DNA from: Chrysopilus asiliformis
Taxonomy: Eukaryota > Arthropoda > Insecta > Diptera > Rhagionidae
Assembly: GCA_964034945.1 (NCBI GenBank)
Contig: OZ035960.1
Location: forward strand, 64,589,970 to 64,653,969
DNA length: 64,000 bases
Direction: 5' to 3'
Positions 33,376 to 45,325 of this stretch are shown here, piece after piece (position 1 is the first letter of the stretch; every line of letters starts with the position of its first letter). Made by a program: the position numbers and the translations under genes. A model generated the notes under the pieces. The model saw only the letters and a program-made list of their open reading frames with translations, did no database searches and had not been told where the DNA came from.

Positions 33376-33863
33376 ATTTAAAAAAAAAAAAAAACATAAT
33401 AAAATATCATATAGCAATAACACCCCATACCCCAGTGCAGACTAATTAAATATGTATTTCCAGAATCACACATTCCTAGTAAGTCCGGCGAACAACCAGT
33501 AAGTCCGGCGATCTCGTATGCATGGCAACCCTGCCGTATGTTACCAACCGCAAGACAAGACTCGACCAGACAGTTGCAGCAGAGAACAAATAATCTAGAG
33601 AATAAACTCTTAGAACAAATTTTTAGAGAAAAATTTTCCACTGTGAGATGAAGCAAGAGGATCCGATGTAACAGGGAAAAAATTATCCATTCGATTTCTC
33701 CATCTCATTGAATAGATACGACGAAAATGATTAGAAAATGTTCTCTCTGCTTCGTGCTCCCTAGTCTGAAAGTAATTAACTTTTAGGCCGTAGCTAGTGA
33801 ATGATAGGGACATTTTTCCCCCCTTCGAAGGGGAAAATTGTCAAAAATTTGTTCGGCAGAGTT
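33376..33863. other. Unassigned stretch after decayed frame
   Basis: An A15 run (33379-33393) is followed by moderately GC-rich sequence with AAGTCCGGCGA occurring twice (33481-33515). It could be an LTR remnant linked to the preceding frame, but no second copy is in the window. Confidence 0.3.
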
Positions 33864-34413
33864 TTTTATACCCGTATGGTGAAACCAAAGGGTATATTAA
33901 CTTTGCCTTACCGTTTGTAACGCCAAGATCCCGTCATCACACATAAAAATGAATTACACCAGTGTGTTTAGAATGATAAAAATAATTAATTTCTGCATGT
34001 CCGTCCGTCTGTCTGTCCGTCTGTCTGTCTGTGGCGCGGATTGCGTGCGCACGGATTGAGCTAGAGAGAAATTTGGCGCAGATTCGTTTTTCGTAAAATG
34101 CGAGGCTAAGTTCGTTAATGGCCAAAAAGGGACCATTAGGGGGGGTACCCCCCATACGAACGAAAACGGTTTTTGTGAATATCTCGAAAACGGTGCATCT
34201 TATCAAAAAAGTGCAAGAACAAAAGTTATTTAGGATATGATTCTACATAAAACTCCCATACATCAAAATCCGATTGGAATAAATTTTAAAAAATCTTATT
34301 GGAAAGTTTGACTTCAAAGTGGAATTTTGGTACAACTGTTCGAATTTTGATACGAATATCACCATACGGGTTTTCAATAATTGCCAGATTGGCAATTATA
34401 GCTTTTGTTATGT
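33864..34413 (-). repeat. Family A dispersed repeat, full inverted copy (A4)
   Basis: Inverted relative of A2/A3, starting TTTTTTATACCCGTATGGTG and ending at the complement of AACATAAC. The sequence beyond it (34414-34727) is the inverted relative of 25290-25617. Confidence 0.9.
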
Positions 34414-34727
34414 TTCTATATATTCCTTATATATATATTCCTTATTCTATGCTGAAATTTTAAACTGCACTGAGAGAACAGAAATCTATATTTTGAGAGC
34501 CAATCACTAGTGTCAAATTCTGAAATAGGGCTTTCCATACAGTGGAAAGACAAATGAGCGAAAAGCTTTTGAAAAAATTTCTCTCAATATATTTTCTCTC
34601 AGAAATTTTTCAATAGCGCCTAAAGTTCAAGCGAGATAGAAACCATTCATGTTTAGTCTCGCTTTGTTTAATCTTATAATACGTAAAAAAATATTTATCT
34701 ATATATATAAAAAAAAATTTTAAAAAA

Positions 34728-34937
34728 AGCTTTTATTAAAAAAGAATGCACTAAAAAGAAAAAAATAATTTTCTGGACGCTGTGTATCACAAATATAAAA
34801 GCTTTTTAAAAGCGAGATAAATTTTTATTTTATTGTTTTATGCTTTATCTCGCTTTTTAAAAGCTTTTATATTTGTGATACACAGCGTCCAGAAAATTAT
34901 TTTTTTCTTTTTAGGCATTCTTTTTTAATAAAAGCTT
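34728..34937. repeat. Hairpin type A, copy 3
   Basis: Both arms are intact with CTGGACGCTGTGTATCAC and its complement, and the same loop (TTTATTTTATTGTTTTATGC). It lies between the linker and an inverted R2 array. Confidence 0.9.
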
Positions 34938-34974
34938 TTTTTAAAAAAAATTTTTTTTTTTTTTTTTTGTTCTT

Positions 34975-35560
34975 TTTAGTCTTCGAATATATATCCTTAC
35001 ATTTGAGATGTCCTTACAGGCTTTTTAACTTGAGAATCGTATTCAGCGACCCCAAAAACCCCCAGAATAGATTTTTTTCCGGAAAATTTGGAGAAAGGGA
35101 TAATCACGTTATCCTTACAGGACCTTCCGTTATCCTTACTGACTTTTTAATGACAGATTCGGATTCAGCGACCCCAAAAACCCCCAGAATAGATTTTTTT
35201 CCGGAAAATTTGGAGAAAAGGATAATCACGTTATCCTTACAGGACCTTCCGTTACCCTTACTGACTTTTTAATGACAGATTCGGATTCACCGACCCCAAA
35301 AACCCCCAGAATAGATTTTTTTCTGGAAAATTTGGAGAAAAGGATAATCACGTTATCCTTACAGGACCTTCCGTTATCCTTACTGACTTTTTAATGACAG
35401 ATTCGGATTCAGCGACCCCAAAAACCCCCAGAATAGATTTTTTTCCAGAAAATTTGGAGAAAAGGATAATCACGTTATCCTTACAGGACCTTCCGTTATC
35501 CTTACAAGGACGAAGTAGTGAAAATATTGTATTGTCATCGGACTTTTATAAGTGTGCAAA
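34975..35560. repeat. Array R2, inverted copy
   Basis: About four units of about 121 bp in the opposite orientation to 22505-25050, ending in the inverted TTGGGTTGCAAGATTTGATC flank and an interrupted TGTC microsatellite (35600-35660). Confidence 0.85.
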
Positions 35561-35690
35561 ATTTCAAGTCAATCGGACAAGTGGAAGTGGGTCAAAATTG
35601 GGTTGCAAGATTTGATCTGACAGACCGACAAACAGTCGTGACAAACAGAGAGACACGAAGGCAAGCTAAATAAAAGCTTTTAATAAAAAA

Positions 35691-36187
35691 GCACTAAAAA
35701 GGAAATAATAATTTCAAACTATGTCCATTAATAGCGTATTTAAAATTCGGCTTTTTTGGAGTGGCGTTAAATTTACACTAAATAAAATCGTTGTAAAATT
35801 TCTATTGTCAAGTTTCGCACAAAATCAGTTTGTACATGGAGACAAAAAATAGGATAGATTTCTACAAAAAATAGTAACATATGAGACAGTGGGCTTTTTT
35901 ATAGCGATTGCTTAAAAATAGGGAATCCAATTTGGGACATAAAAGAACTTAGTTTTGGTGCTTCTAAGAGCCGTGTCTATAGTTAATCTGTTTGACAACA
36001 AAATTTTTGGAGTCGATCTTAGTTCTTAGTTAGCCTTAAGGGTTAGAAAGTATGTAAACGATTAGCCTTAAGGGTTAGAAAGTATGTAATTTATTTTAGT
36101 TGCAAATTTAACGCCACTCCAAAAAAGCCGAATTTTAAATACGCTATTAATGGACATAGTTTGAAATTATTATTTTCTTTTTAGTGC
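35691..36187. repeat. Hairpin type B, copy 1
   Basis: Arms of about 84 bp (35691-35774 and 36104-36187) contain TCAAACTATGTCCATTAATA, CGGCTTTTTTGGAGTGGCGT and their complements around about 330 bp of unique interior. The interior includes a tandem duplicate of GCCTTAAGGGTTAGAAAGTA. The outermost bases (GCACTAAAAAG..) match those of hairpin type A, but the inner arms do not. Confidence 0.9.
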
Positions 36188-36454
36188 TTTTTTCTCTTTT
36201 CAGTTTTTTTTTAAAGTCGGTTTTATTTTTTTTAGAAAATTTTTTTTTTATTTGGAACGTTTTTAGTTTCAATTTTTAATATAGGTAAAATTACAAAGGG
36301 TTTGAGGGGATAAGTCCGCAGATGAGAAATATATAAAAGAATCTTCCAGATATTGTACTGAACACAATACAAAGAATTTTACTCGATATCCCAAGCAGGA
36401 AGGGGTTTGAAGGGGTAGGTTAACACGGGGGAAATATATAAAAGAACCTTCCTA

Positions 36455-37291
36455 TAATTGCCAATCTGGCAATTATTGAAAGCTATAATTGCCAATCTGG
36501 CAATTATTGAAAACCCGTATGGTGATTTAATTGAACGGCGGCGTATCAAAATTTCATTTGAATTCAAATTTTCCAATAAGATTTTTTTAAAACTTGTTCC
36601 AATCGGATTTTGATGTATGGGAGTTTTATGTAGAATCATATTCTAAATAACTTTTGTTCTTAGACTTTTTTTGATAAGATGCACCATTTTTGAGAAATTC
36701 GGAAAAAACGATTTCGTTCCTATGGGGGGGTATCCCCCCATTTTTGCCCATTAACCCTCATACTGTCCTCAGGTCATTTCTGACCCAAATTCGATTTTAA
36801 TTAAAAGTGTCTTCTCAACTACATGAAAAATGTTTGTATGATGTAGGCCCAGTGAACAAATTTCTTTTGAATACCGATAACAATAATCTATTTGTTCATA
36901 TTTTAATCCATTGAAGAGCACTGATAATTGTGACGGGTGTAGTATTCTATGTAGAGGGTCATTCTTGACCCACGAAGACACCATACGTTATTTTTCTTAA
37001 GGACAGTATTAGGGTTAACGAACTTAGCCTCGCATTTTACGAAAAACGGATCTGCGCAAAATTTCAAGTCTCTAGCTCAATCCATGCGCCCGCAATCCGC
37101 GCCACAGACAGACAGGCGGACGGACGGACAGACGGACGGACAGACAGACGGACGGACATGGAAAATTCAATTTTTTTTTTTATCATTCTAAACACACTGG
37201 TGTAATTCATTTTTGTGTGTGATGAAGGGATCTTGGCGTTACAAACGGTAAGGCAAAGTTAATATACCCTTTGGTTTCACCATACTGGTAT
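36455..37291 (+). repeat. Family A copy A5 carrying a piggyBac-like MITE
   Basis: The left end is irregular, with GCTATAATTGCCAATCTGGC-like sequence duplicated. At 36751 a 260-bp element interrupts CCCATTAACGAAC, after which the repeat continues to CATACTGGTATAAA. A second, partial copy (A6, 37292-37590) follows head to tail without a gap. Confidence 0.85.
36751..37018. mobile_element. piggyBac-like MITE 1 (TSD TTAA)
   Basis: The element is 36755-37014 (260 bp). It starts CCCTCATACTGTCC and ends with the complement of CCCTAATACTGTCC. TTAA lies at both edges (36751-36754, 37015-37018). The empty site CCCATTAACGAAC is seen in other family A copies. TTAA targets and CCC ends define the piggyBac superfamily. 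Confidence 0.88.
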
Positions 37292-37755
37292 AAACATAAC
37301 AAAAGCTATAATTGCCAATCTGGCAATTATTGAAAACCTGTATGGTGATGTTGGTATCTTAATTTGAGCATTTGTACCAAAATTACACTTTGAAGTCGAA
37401 CTTTCCAATAAGTTTTTTAAAATTTATTCCAATCGGATTTTGATGTATGGGAGTTTTATGTAGAATCATATCCTAAATAACTTTTGTTCTTGCACTTTTT
37501 TGATAAGATGCACCGTTTTTGAGATATTCGGAAAAAACGTTTTCGTTTCTATGGGGGGTACCCCCCCTAATGGTCCATTTTTGCCCACGAACGAACCGGG
37601 GTCCAACCAGGAACTTTCTCTACAACTTTCTCTTTGGGATGACCAAAATCGGTCAACCTAGTAAAAAGTTAGGCGTGAACATACATAAAAAAAAATATTC
37701 AGGTGGAATTGAGAACCTTTTCCTTTTTGGAAGTCGGTTAAAAATGGATGTTTGT
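37292..37755 (+). repeat. Family A partial copy (A6) fused to element Y
   Basis: Family A stops at TTTTTGCCCA and is joined to a sequence with AACCAGGAACTTTCTCTACA and CCTTTTTGGAAGTCGGTTAA, called Y here. The same A-Y junction occurs inverted at 54105-54265, so this is a composite repeat rather than a chance break. Confidence 0.75.
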
Positions 37756-37879
37756 CTGTCTGCCTGTCTGTTTGTCTGTCCGTTTGAGATTACAAAACTC
37801 AAAAACTACTGGACCGATTTTGACGCGGTTTTTTGCAAAATGATCTGCGTTGCCAGGAGCAGGTTTTTAGCTATGTTAG

Positions 37880-38965
37880 ATTTTAAAATTCGAAACGGAA
37901 GGTCCTGTAAGGATAACGCAAATATCCTTTTCCCATTTTTCTCCGGAAAAATTGCCATTATTGAGTTTTTGGGGTCGCTGATCACGAATCCGGTGTTGGA
38001 ATTTCAAAATTCGAAACGGAAAGTCCTGTAAGGATAAAGCAAATATCCTTTTTCCCATTTTTCTCCGGAAAAACTGCCATTATGGGGTTTTTGGGGTCGC
38101 TGATCACGAATCCGGTGTTGGAATTTCAAAATTCGAAACGGAAGGTCCTGTAAGGATAACGCAAATATCCTTTTTCCCATTTTTCTCCGGAAAAATTGCC
38201 ATTATGGGGTTTTTGGGGTCGCTGATCACGAATCCGGTGTTGGAATTTCAAAATTCGAAACGGAAGGTCCTGTAAGGATAACGCAAATATCCTTTTTCCC
38301 ATTTTTCTCCGGAAAAATTGCCATTATGGGGTTTTTTGGGTCGCTGATCACGAATCCGGTGTTGGAATTTCAAAATTCGAAACGGAAGGTCCTGTAAGGA
38401 TAACGCAAATATCCTTCCCATTTTTCTCCGGAAAAATTGCCATTATGGGGTTTTTGGGGTCGCTGATCACGAATCCGGTGTTGGAATTTCAAAATTCGAA
38501 ACGGAAGGTCCTGTAAAGATAACGAAAATATCCTTTTTCCTATTTTTTCCCGGAAAAATTGGCAAAATAGTATTTTTCAGGTCGCTGATCACGAATCCGG
38601 TATTAGATTTTCAAAATTCGAAACGGAAGGTCCTGTAAGGATAACACAAATATCCTTTTTCCTATTTTTCCGGTATTAGATTTTCAAAATTCGAAACGGA
38701 AGGTCCTGTAAGGATAACGCAAATACCCTTTTTCTCATTTTTCTCCGGAGAAATTGGTATTATGGGGTTTTTGGGGTCGCTGATCACGAATCCGGTATTA
38801 GATTTGCAAAATTCGAAACGGAAGTTCCTGAAAGGATAACGCAAATATCCTTTTTCCAGTTTTTCCTGGGAGCGATCGGCATTAGGGGGTTTTTGGGGTC
38901 GCTGATCACGAATCCAGTGTTGGAATTTCAAAATTCGAAACGGAAGGTTCTGTAAGGATAACATT
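37880..38965 (-). repeat. Array R1, inverted copy
   Basis: About nine units of roughly 119 bp in the opposite orientation to 19527-21696, with the same GTAAGGATAACGCAAATATC and GGGGTCGCTGATCACGAATC landmarks. Confidence 0.9.
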
Positions 38966-39410
38966 TTTTCCCAAAACTTTTTAAGTTATTTATGGTTTTT
39001 TGGCATTTTAGAATTTATACAAAAAACTTTTAGCTGCCAACGAAGGGTCTGCTAGTAATATATAAATAACTGTAAAAAGTAAAAAAACGCTACCGGGTTT
39101 GAAGTCTACTCACCAACGCATATAAAAAAAAAATTTTTCACTAGTAATAATCATCCACATTAATATATTGACTTTAAATTTGGTTGAGTTAAAAGAAAAC
39201 ACTTTTAAATAAGTATAACATTTAATGTATTCATAACAAGAGTAGTTTCACGCCTCGCTATAAAAATAATATTTTTACCGAATTTACCGATAATGGGCTG
39301 TAAAATTACCGGTAAAAAAATTATGCATTTGCAGCCGATTTACCGGTTTACCGGTATTGCAATCCCTAAATCATACTAATATTAAAAAAAAAAATTTTTT
39401 TTTTCGAAAC
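38966..39410. other. Non-coding stretch
   Basis: No gene. A run of ACCGGTAAA/TTACCGGT words lies at 39275-39360. Confidence 0.5.
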
Positions 39411-40814
39411 TTAGTTTTCCCTCTATGTTTCTCTTTCGCGGGGAAACTACTGAACCGATTGGCCTGAAATTTGGCATAGATGATCGTCGGGGGTCCAGCC
39501 CCAACATAGACTCATTAAAAAGTAGCCAGAGAGGTGGGGGGAGTAAGAGGAGAGGGTAAAGTGATTTCGAAACTTAGTTTTTGCGCTATGTTACTCTTTC
39601 GCGGGGAAACTACTGAACCGATTGGCCTGAAATTTGGCATAGATGATCGTCGGGGGTCCAGCCCCAACATAGACTCATTAAAAAGTAGCCAGAGAGGTGG
39701 GGGAGTAAGAGGAGAGGGTAAAGTGATTTCGAAACTTAGTTTTTGCGCTATGTTACTCTTTCGCGGGGAAACTACTGAACAGATTGGCCTGAAATTTGGC
39801 ACAGATGTTCGTCGGGGGTCCAGCCCCAACACAGATCCATTAAAAAGTAGCCCGAGTGGTGGGGGGAGTAAGGGGACGGGGTAAAGTCATCTTGAAACTT
39901 AGTTTTTGCGCTATGTTACTCTTTCGCGGGGAAACTACTGAACCGATTGGCCTGAAATTTGGGATAGATGTTCGTCGGGAGCCCAGCCCCAACATAGACC
40001 CATTAAAAAGTAGCCCGAGAAGTGGGGGAGTAAGGGGAGGGGGTAAACTGATCTCGAAACTTAGTTTTTACGCTATGTAACTTTTTCGCGGGGAAACTAC
40101 TGGACCGCTTGGCCTGAAATTTGGCACAGATGTTTGTCGGGAGTCCAGCCCCAATATAGACCCATTAAAAAGTAGCCCGACAGGTGGGGGGAGAAAGGGG
40201 AGGGGGTAAAGTCATCTTGAAACTTAGTTTTTGCGCTATGTTACTCTTTCGCGGGGAAACTACTGAACCGATTGGCCTGAAATTTGGCACAGATGTTTGT
40301 CGGGAGTCCAGCCCCAATATAGACCCATTAAAAAGTAGCCCGAGAGGTGGGGGCAGTAAGGGGAGGGGGTAAAGTGATTTCGAAACTTAGTTTTTGCGCT
40401 ATGTAACTTTTTACCGGGGAAACTACTGGACCGATTGGCCTGAAATTTGGCACAGATGTTCGTCGGGGGTCCAGCCCCAACATAGACTCATTAAAAAGTA
40501 GCCAGATAGGTGGGGGGAGTAAGGGGAGGGGGTAAAGTCATCTTGAAACTTAGTTTTTGCGCTATGTTACTCTTTCGCGGGGAAACTACTGAACCGATTG
40601 GCCTGAAATTTGGCATAGATGTTTGTCGGGAGTCCAGCCCCAATATAGACCCATTAAAAAGTAGCCCGAGATGTGGGGGCAGTAAGGGGAGGGGGTAAAC
40701 TGATCTCGAAACTGATTTTTTGCGCTATGTTACTCTTTCGCGGGGAAACTAGACCCATTAAAAAGTAGCCCCAGAGGTTGGGAGTAAGCGGAGGGGGGGG
40801 GGGGGGGGGGGGGG
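39411..40814 (+). repeat. Tandem array R3, 163-bp unit
   Basis: About eight units marked CTCTTTCGCGGGGAAACTAC, TGAACCGATTGGCCTGAAAT, CATTAAAAAGTAGCC and GGGGGAGTAAGGGG. It ends in a run of about 22 G (near 40792-40814). An end segment to 40978 (GCAAGTGCTGG .. GAAGCCGGGTCC) also occurs inverted at 61852-62310. Confidence 0.9.
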
Positions 40815-41832
40815 TAAAGTAATATCGAATGCAAGTGCTGGAATTTTTTGTTAGTTTGTTAATAATTTTCCGAAGAGAAAAAACTAACGAACAGCCTGCA
40901 GGCTACCTAATTTTTAACCAACTGAATTTAGTTTTCCTAAGTTTTTTTTTCTGTTCACGCTTTTAGCGAAGCCGGGTCCCAATTCCAGTTTTACATAAAA
41001 ATGAATAATAAGCAAATTTACCATTGTTTAGTGAAGGAATGTTCCGCAAATTCCATTGAAAACCCAAACAGAAAGTTCTTTCGAGTCCCATCAACAACCG
41101 AAAGGTAAGTATAACGAAAGATCGACAAAATTGCACATTAACTGGCTTTAAAACAATTAAAAACAAAAACTAAACTAAATTTAATTTAACACCTTTTTAC
41201 ATATTAGAACATCTCTAATATTTAATGGAAATATCAAATTCTCCATAAAACATTTCCATTATCCGATTTTGTTTTGATTAGTGAGCCTACATATAAAGAG
41301 AGTGGCCAGGTGGCTTTCGAAGTGGACGTTTCGTCCGAATTCGAAAAGTAAGTGGACGGTTGTTAATGTATTAGTGAGTGTATTACTAGTTGTCATTTAT
41401 TTAAAAAAACGGCGGGAATCTTGACTGGTAAGTTTTGCATAACTTTTCCGTATTTCGATAGTAAAACCACTTTTGTTATTTAAGAGGACGCAATTAGTTA
41501 TCCGAGACATAGAATAACATCTGGAGACATGAAATACTATCTGGAGACGTGGTAAAAATAGGCACTGCAGTTTTGAATAGAAGGTAAATTGAATTTCTCT
41601 GTAAGGTGCAATTGAATTTCTGAAATTTACCAAAAATTCAAATTTTAACGAATTATATTTTTTCTTTGACTGTTTTTTCTGTATTTACAAATATTTGAAG
41701 ATAGAAGCGATTCCCGATGGTTTTGAATTATAATAATATTGTTCAATCAAAAATAAAATTGATATATAAAAAATATGCATACTTTTATTTCTAATAAAAA
41801 CACAAACATTGGTTATAGTTACTATTATATTA

Positions 41833-43050
<1,218 letters not shown>

Positions 43051-43585
43051 TGTGTATTCGTGTAGTCTTCTTCCGGTGCTGTCTACTTCTGTTGGGACTC
43101 CTTTGGCGGAAAAGGCTTACGAATCTACGTTGGGGATTGCCTCATCTATTCAGCCACCATCCTGTTGTTGATGTCATTCTGTTGTTTAGTGGGGCGTTGT
43201 TTGAAGCATATTTTAGATCTGAAATGTAAATCAGGTTTTGAGTTTTCTCGTAAAAAATCACCAAAATCGTGACCAAACAAACATTAATAAGTGAGGATTT
43301 TCATATACCTTTGCGTGCCCGCCAGAGCAGCGCCCTTTCGCGAGTAACCCTTCGCCCATGTGAGGCGAGTTTGAGTGTGGCAGCGATAGAGAATAGACGT
43401 GTTTTTTTTTCAAGCAGACAAAAGAATTCAGAAAGTAATTTCCTAAAGCAACTTGATTCAGACTTTATACCACATTTCCTAAGTGGTGTTGCCGAAATTT
43501 ATTAGTGCAAGGAGAAAAGCTTACTTTTCTTAGTGCAACTCCAGTGCTCGGATCTTCTCCGAGTCACTTGGTGTAGTGTAAAACT

Positions 43586-45325
43586 ATGTCTTCCGATTCT
43601 GGGGGAAAAGACAATCCTGAAACTCAACCAGGGAATAACCTGACAAAATCATGTTTTGAACTGTTGGACGAGAATGCTCGTCAGAACAACAAAAAAATGT
43701 TTAATGATCCATCGTACAATTCCACAAGCGAAGAAAGTGGAATTGGCGCTAAAACCAGCACAAATACAAATGAAATTGCTGCCAATACTCACCAACCGGA
43801 CCAACACACAGATTTTAGTGAAAGAACATCAGCGCATTTACAGGAAACCATCCTAAATAACACCGACCAAGACTGCGACATGCAAGAGTTGGACCAGCAA
43901 AGTTCCCTCAATACAATACCGGCAGGAGATACGGCAACAAACGTTCTTGGCAACACAGGATGGCAGACTCCAACAGGGAAAAGAAAATGTCCGCGATCGC
44001 CCACAACAGGAAATAAAAGACCACTGAAGATCAGCTTCCATGACGAGGGGGAAAGAAACAGGTATGAATTACTCAGAGATCTTTGTGTAGAGGAGTTGAA
44101 CAATGGCCTTTGTTCATCCGTTACTAATGCAAGTGAAGGCGCTTTCTCTGCCAACGCCAAGTGCTCTGAACCTAAAATAAGCCAATCAACCAAACAATCA
44201 AGGAATACGAGAGTAGTGTGCGACGACGAGCGCCCAACGACATCAAAAGGCAATACTCCACCAAATAATGATACTAACACTAATAATAAGGTAAACTTTT
44301 GCCCGCCAATAATCGTTTTTTCAGCACAAGTTAGACCTCTTGAAAATATTATCTCAAAATTATGCCCGGAAGCAAAATATATGTTCGTCAATAAAGGACA
44401 TGGTAAAACCAAAATTTTTGTAGACGAACCACGTGCACATACCCTTATCTTGGACACCATTAAAAAGTCGAACATAGAAGGTTATTCCTTTACACCCAGG
44501 GAACTTAGAACGCCAACAATTCTTCTCAAAGGTGTGCATCATACCTTTACAAAAGATGAAATTGTCGCGGAACTGAAAGTATTAGCCCCAAATGCTAAGA
44601 TCACCAGAATTGACCCATTCAGACCCTCCCACCTCAGAAATGCCAACTACTCCCTTAACATATTCCAAGTCCAGACAGAAAATCAAGACGACATTAAACA
44701 GCTTGAATCCATTAAAATTCCCCTTTACCAGAGGGTTTCATGGCAAAAGTTACGCAATCAAGGTCCACCCCAATGCAAGAATTGCCAGAGGTACGGGCAT
44801 GTGGCTTCAAACTGCGCTTTCAAGTACAATTGCGTTAAATGCAACTCAATCCATGGACCAGGCGAATGCAAAAGAGAGGGTACCGACCAGGAAACGGTTT
44901 ACTGCATCAATTGTCAAGCTTTTGGGCACCCGGCAAACTTCAGACGTTGTCCCAAATACATCGCACTCATAGAAAAAAATAAACTCAGAAAAGCCCGCGC
45001 ATCTGAATATAGGACTAATTTCTTATCCCATGCGGCTACAGATAAAGCTTCCCCAAGCCAACAATCTGTGACTACAGATAAATCTTTCTCTAGCCTATTC
45101 AACAGTTCAATAAATAATAACTCAAATTCAGCACCGGGAAATCCGAGATCAGCATCCTCAGCCAGCGGGTTTACAGGTTCTCTTTTCAATGATATTCAAT
45201 TTCCTGAAATTTTATTCCAACTTTCACAACAACTATTTGGTATCTCACTTACAGACCTATTTTCTAAAATAAAAGCCCTTTTAAATAAATTTATTGAAAT
45301 AACCGGTTTACTATGTTCCAAGTAA
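43586..45325 (+). CDS. LINE ORF1 (Gag-like, zinc knuckles)
   Basis: 579 codons from ATG 43586. A disordered, Ser/Asn-rich N-terminal half (SGGKDNPETQPGNN) is followed by a C-terminal nucleic-acid-binding part: a fold around ELRTPTILLKGVHHTFTKDE and KITRIDPFRPSHLRNANYSL, then zinc knuckles CKNCQRYGHVASNC (from residue 397), CVKCNSIHGPGEC and CINCQAFGHPANFRRC. This is the layout of Jockey/I-group ORF1, an RNA chaperone that coats the element RNA. It is open to its stop and overlaps the ORF2 start by 13 bases. Confidence 0.85.
   Translation: MSSDSGGKDNPETQPGNNLTKSCFELLDENARQNNKKMFNDPSYNSTSEESGIGAKTSTNTNEIAANTHQPDQHTDFSERTSAHLQETILNNTDQDCDMQELDQQSSLNTIPAGDTATNVLGNTGWQTPTGKRKCPRSPTTGNKRPLKISFHDEGERNRYELLRDLCVEELNNGLCSSVTNASEGAFSANAKCSEPKISQSTKQSRNTRVVCDDERPTTSKGNTPPNNDTNTNNKVNFCPPIIVFSAQVRPLENIISKLCPEAKYMFVNKGHGKTKIFVDEPRAHTLILDTIKKSNIEGYSFTPRELRTPTILLKGVHHTFTKDEIVAELKVLAPNAKITRIDPFRPSHLRNANYSLNIFQVQTENQDDIKQLESIKIPLYQRVSWQKLRNQGPPQCKNCQRYGHVASNCAFKYNCVKCNSIHGPGECKREGTDQETVYCINCQAFGHPANFRRCPKYIALIEKNKLRKARASEYRTNFLSHAATDKASPSQQSVTTDKSFSSLFNSSINNNSNSAPGNPRSASSASGFTGSLFNDIQFPEILFQLSQQLFGISLTDLFSKIKALLNKFIEITGLLCSK

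Noticed and set aside
22408..35615. Frames reading DSDSATPKTPRIDFFPENLE
   Set aside because: They are translations of the R2 repeat, appearing in every array block and in inverted copies.
39534..40698. Repeated frames of the type SFCAMLLFRGETTEPIGLKF
   Set aside because: They recur every 163 or 326 bp in both R3 arrays, in step with the repeat unit, and have no domain. They are by-products of the repeat.
43269..43505. Short frame upstream of LINE ORF1
   Set aside because: It lies in the 5' UTR, has no recognisable motif and its length is not remarkable.
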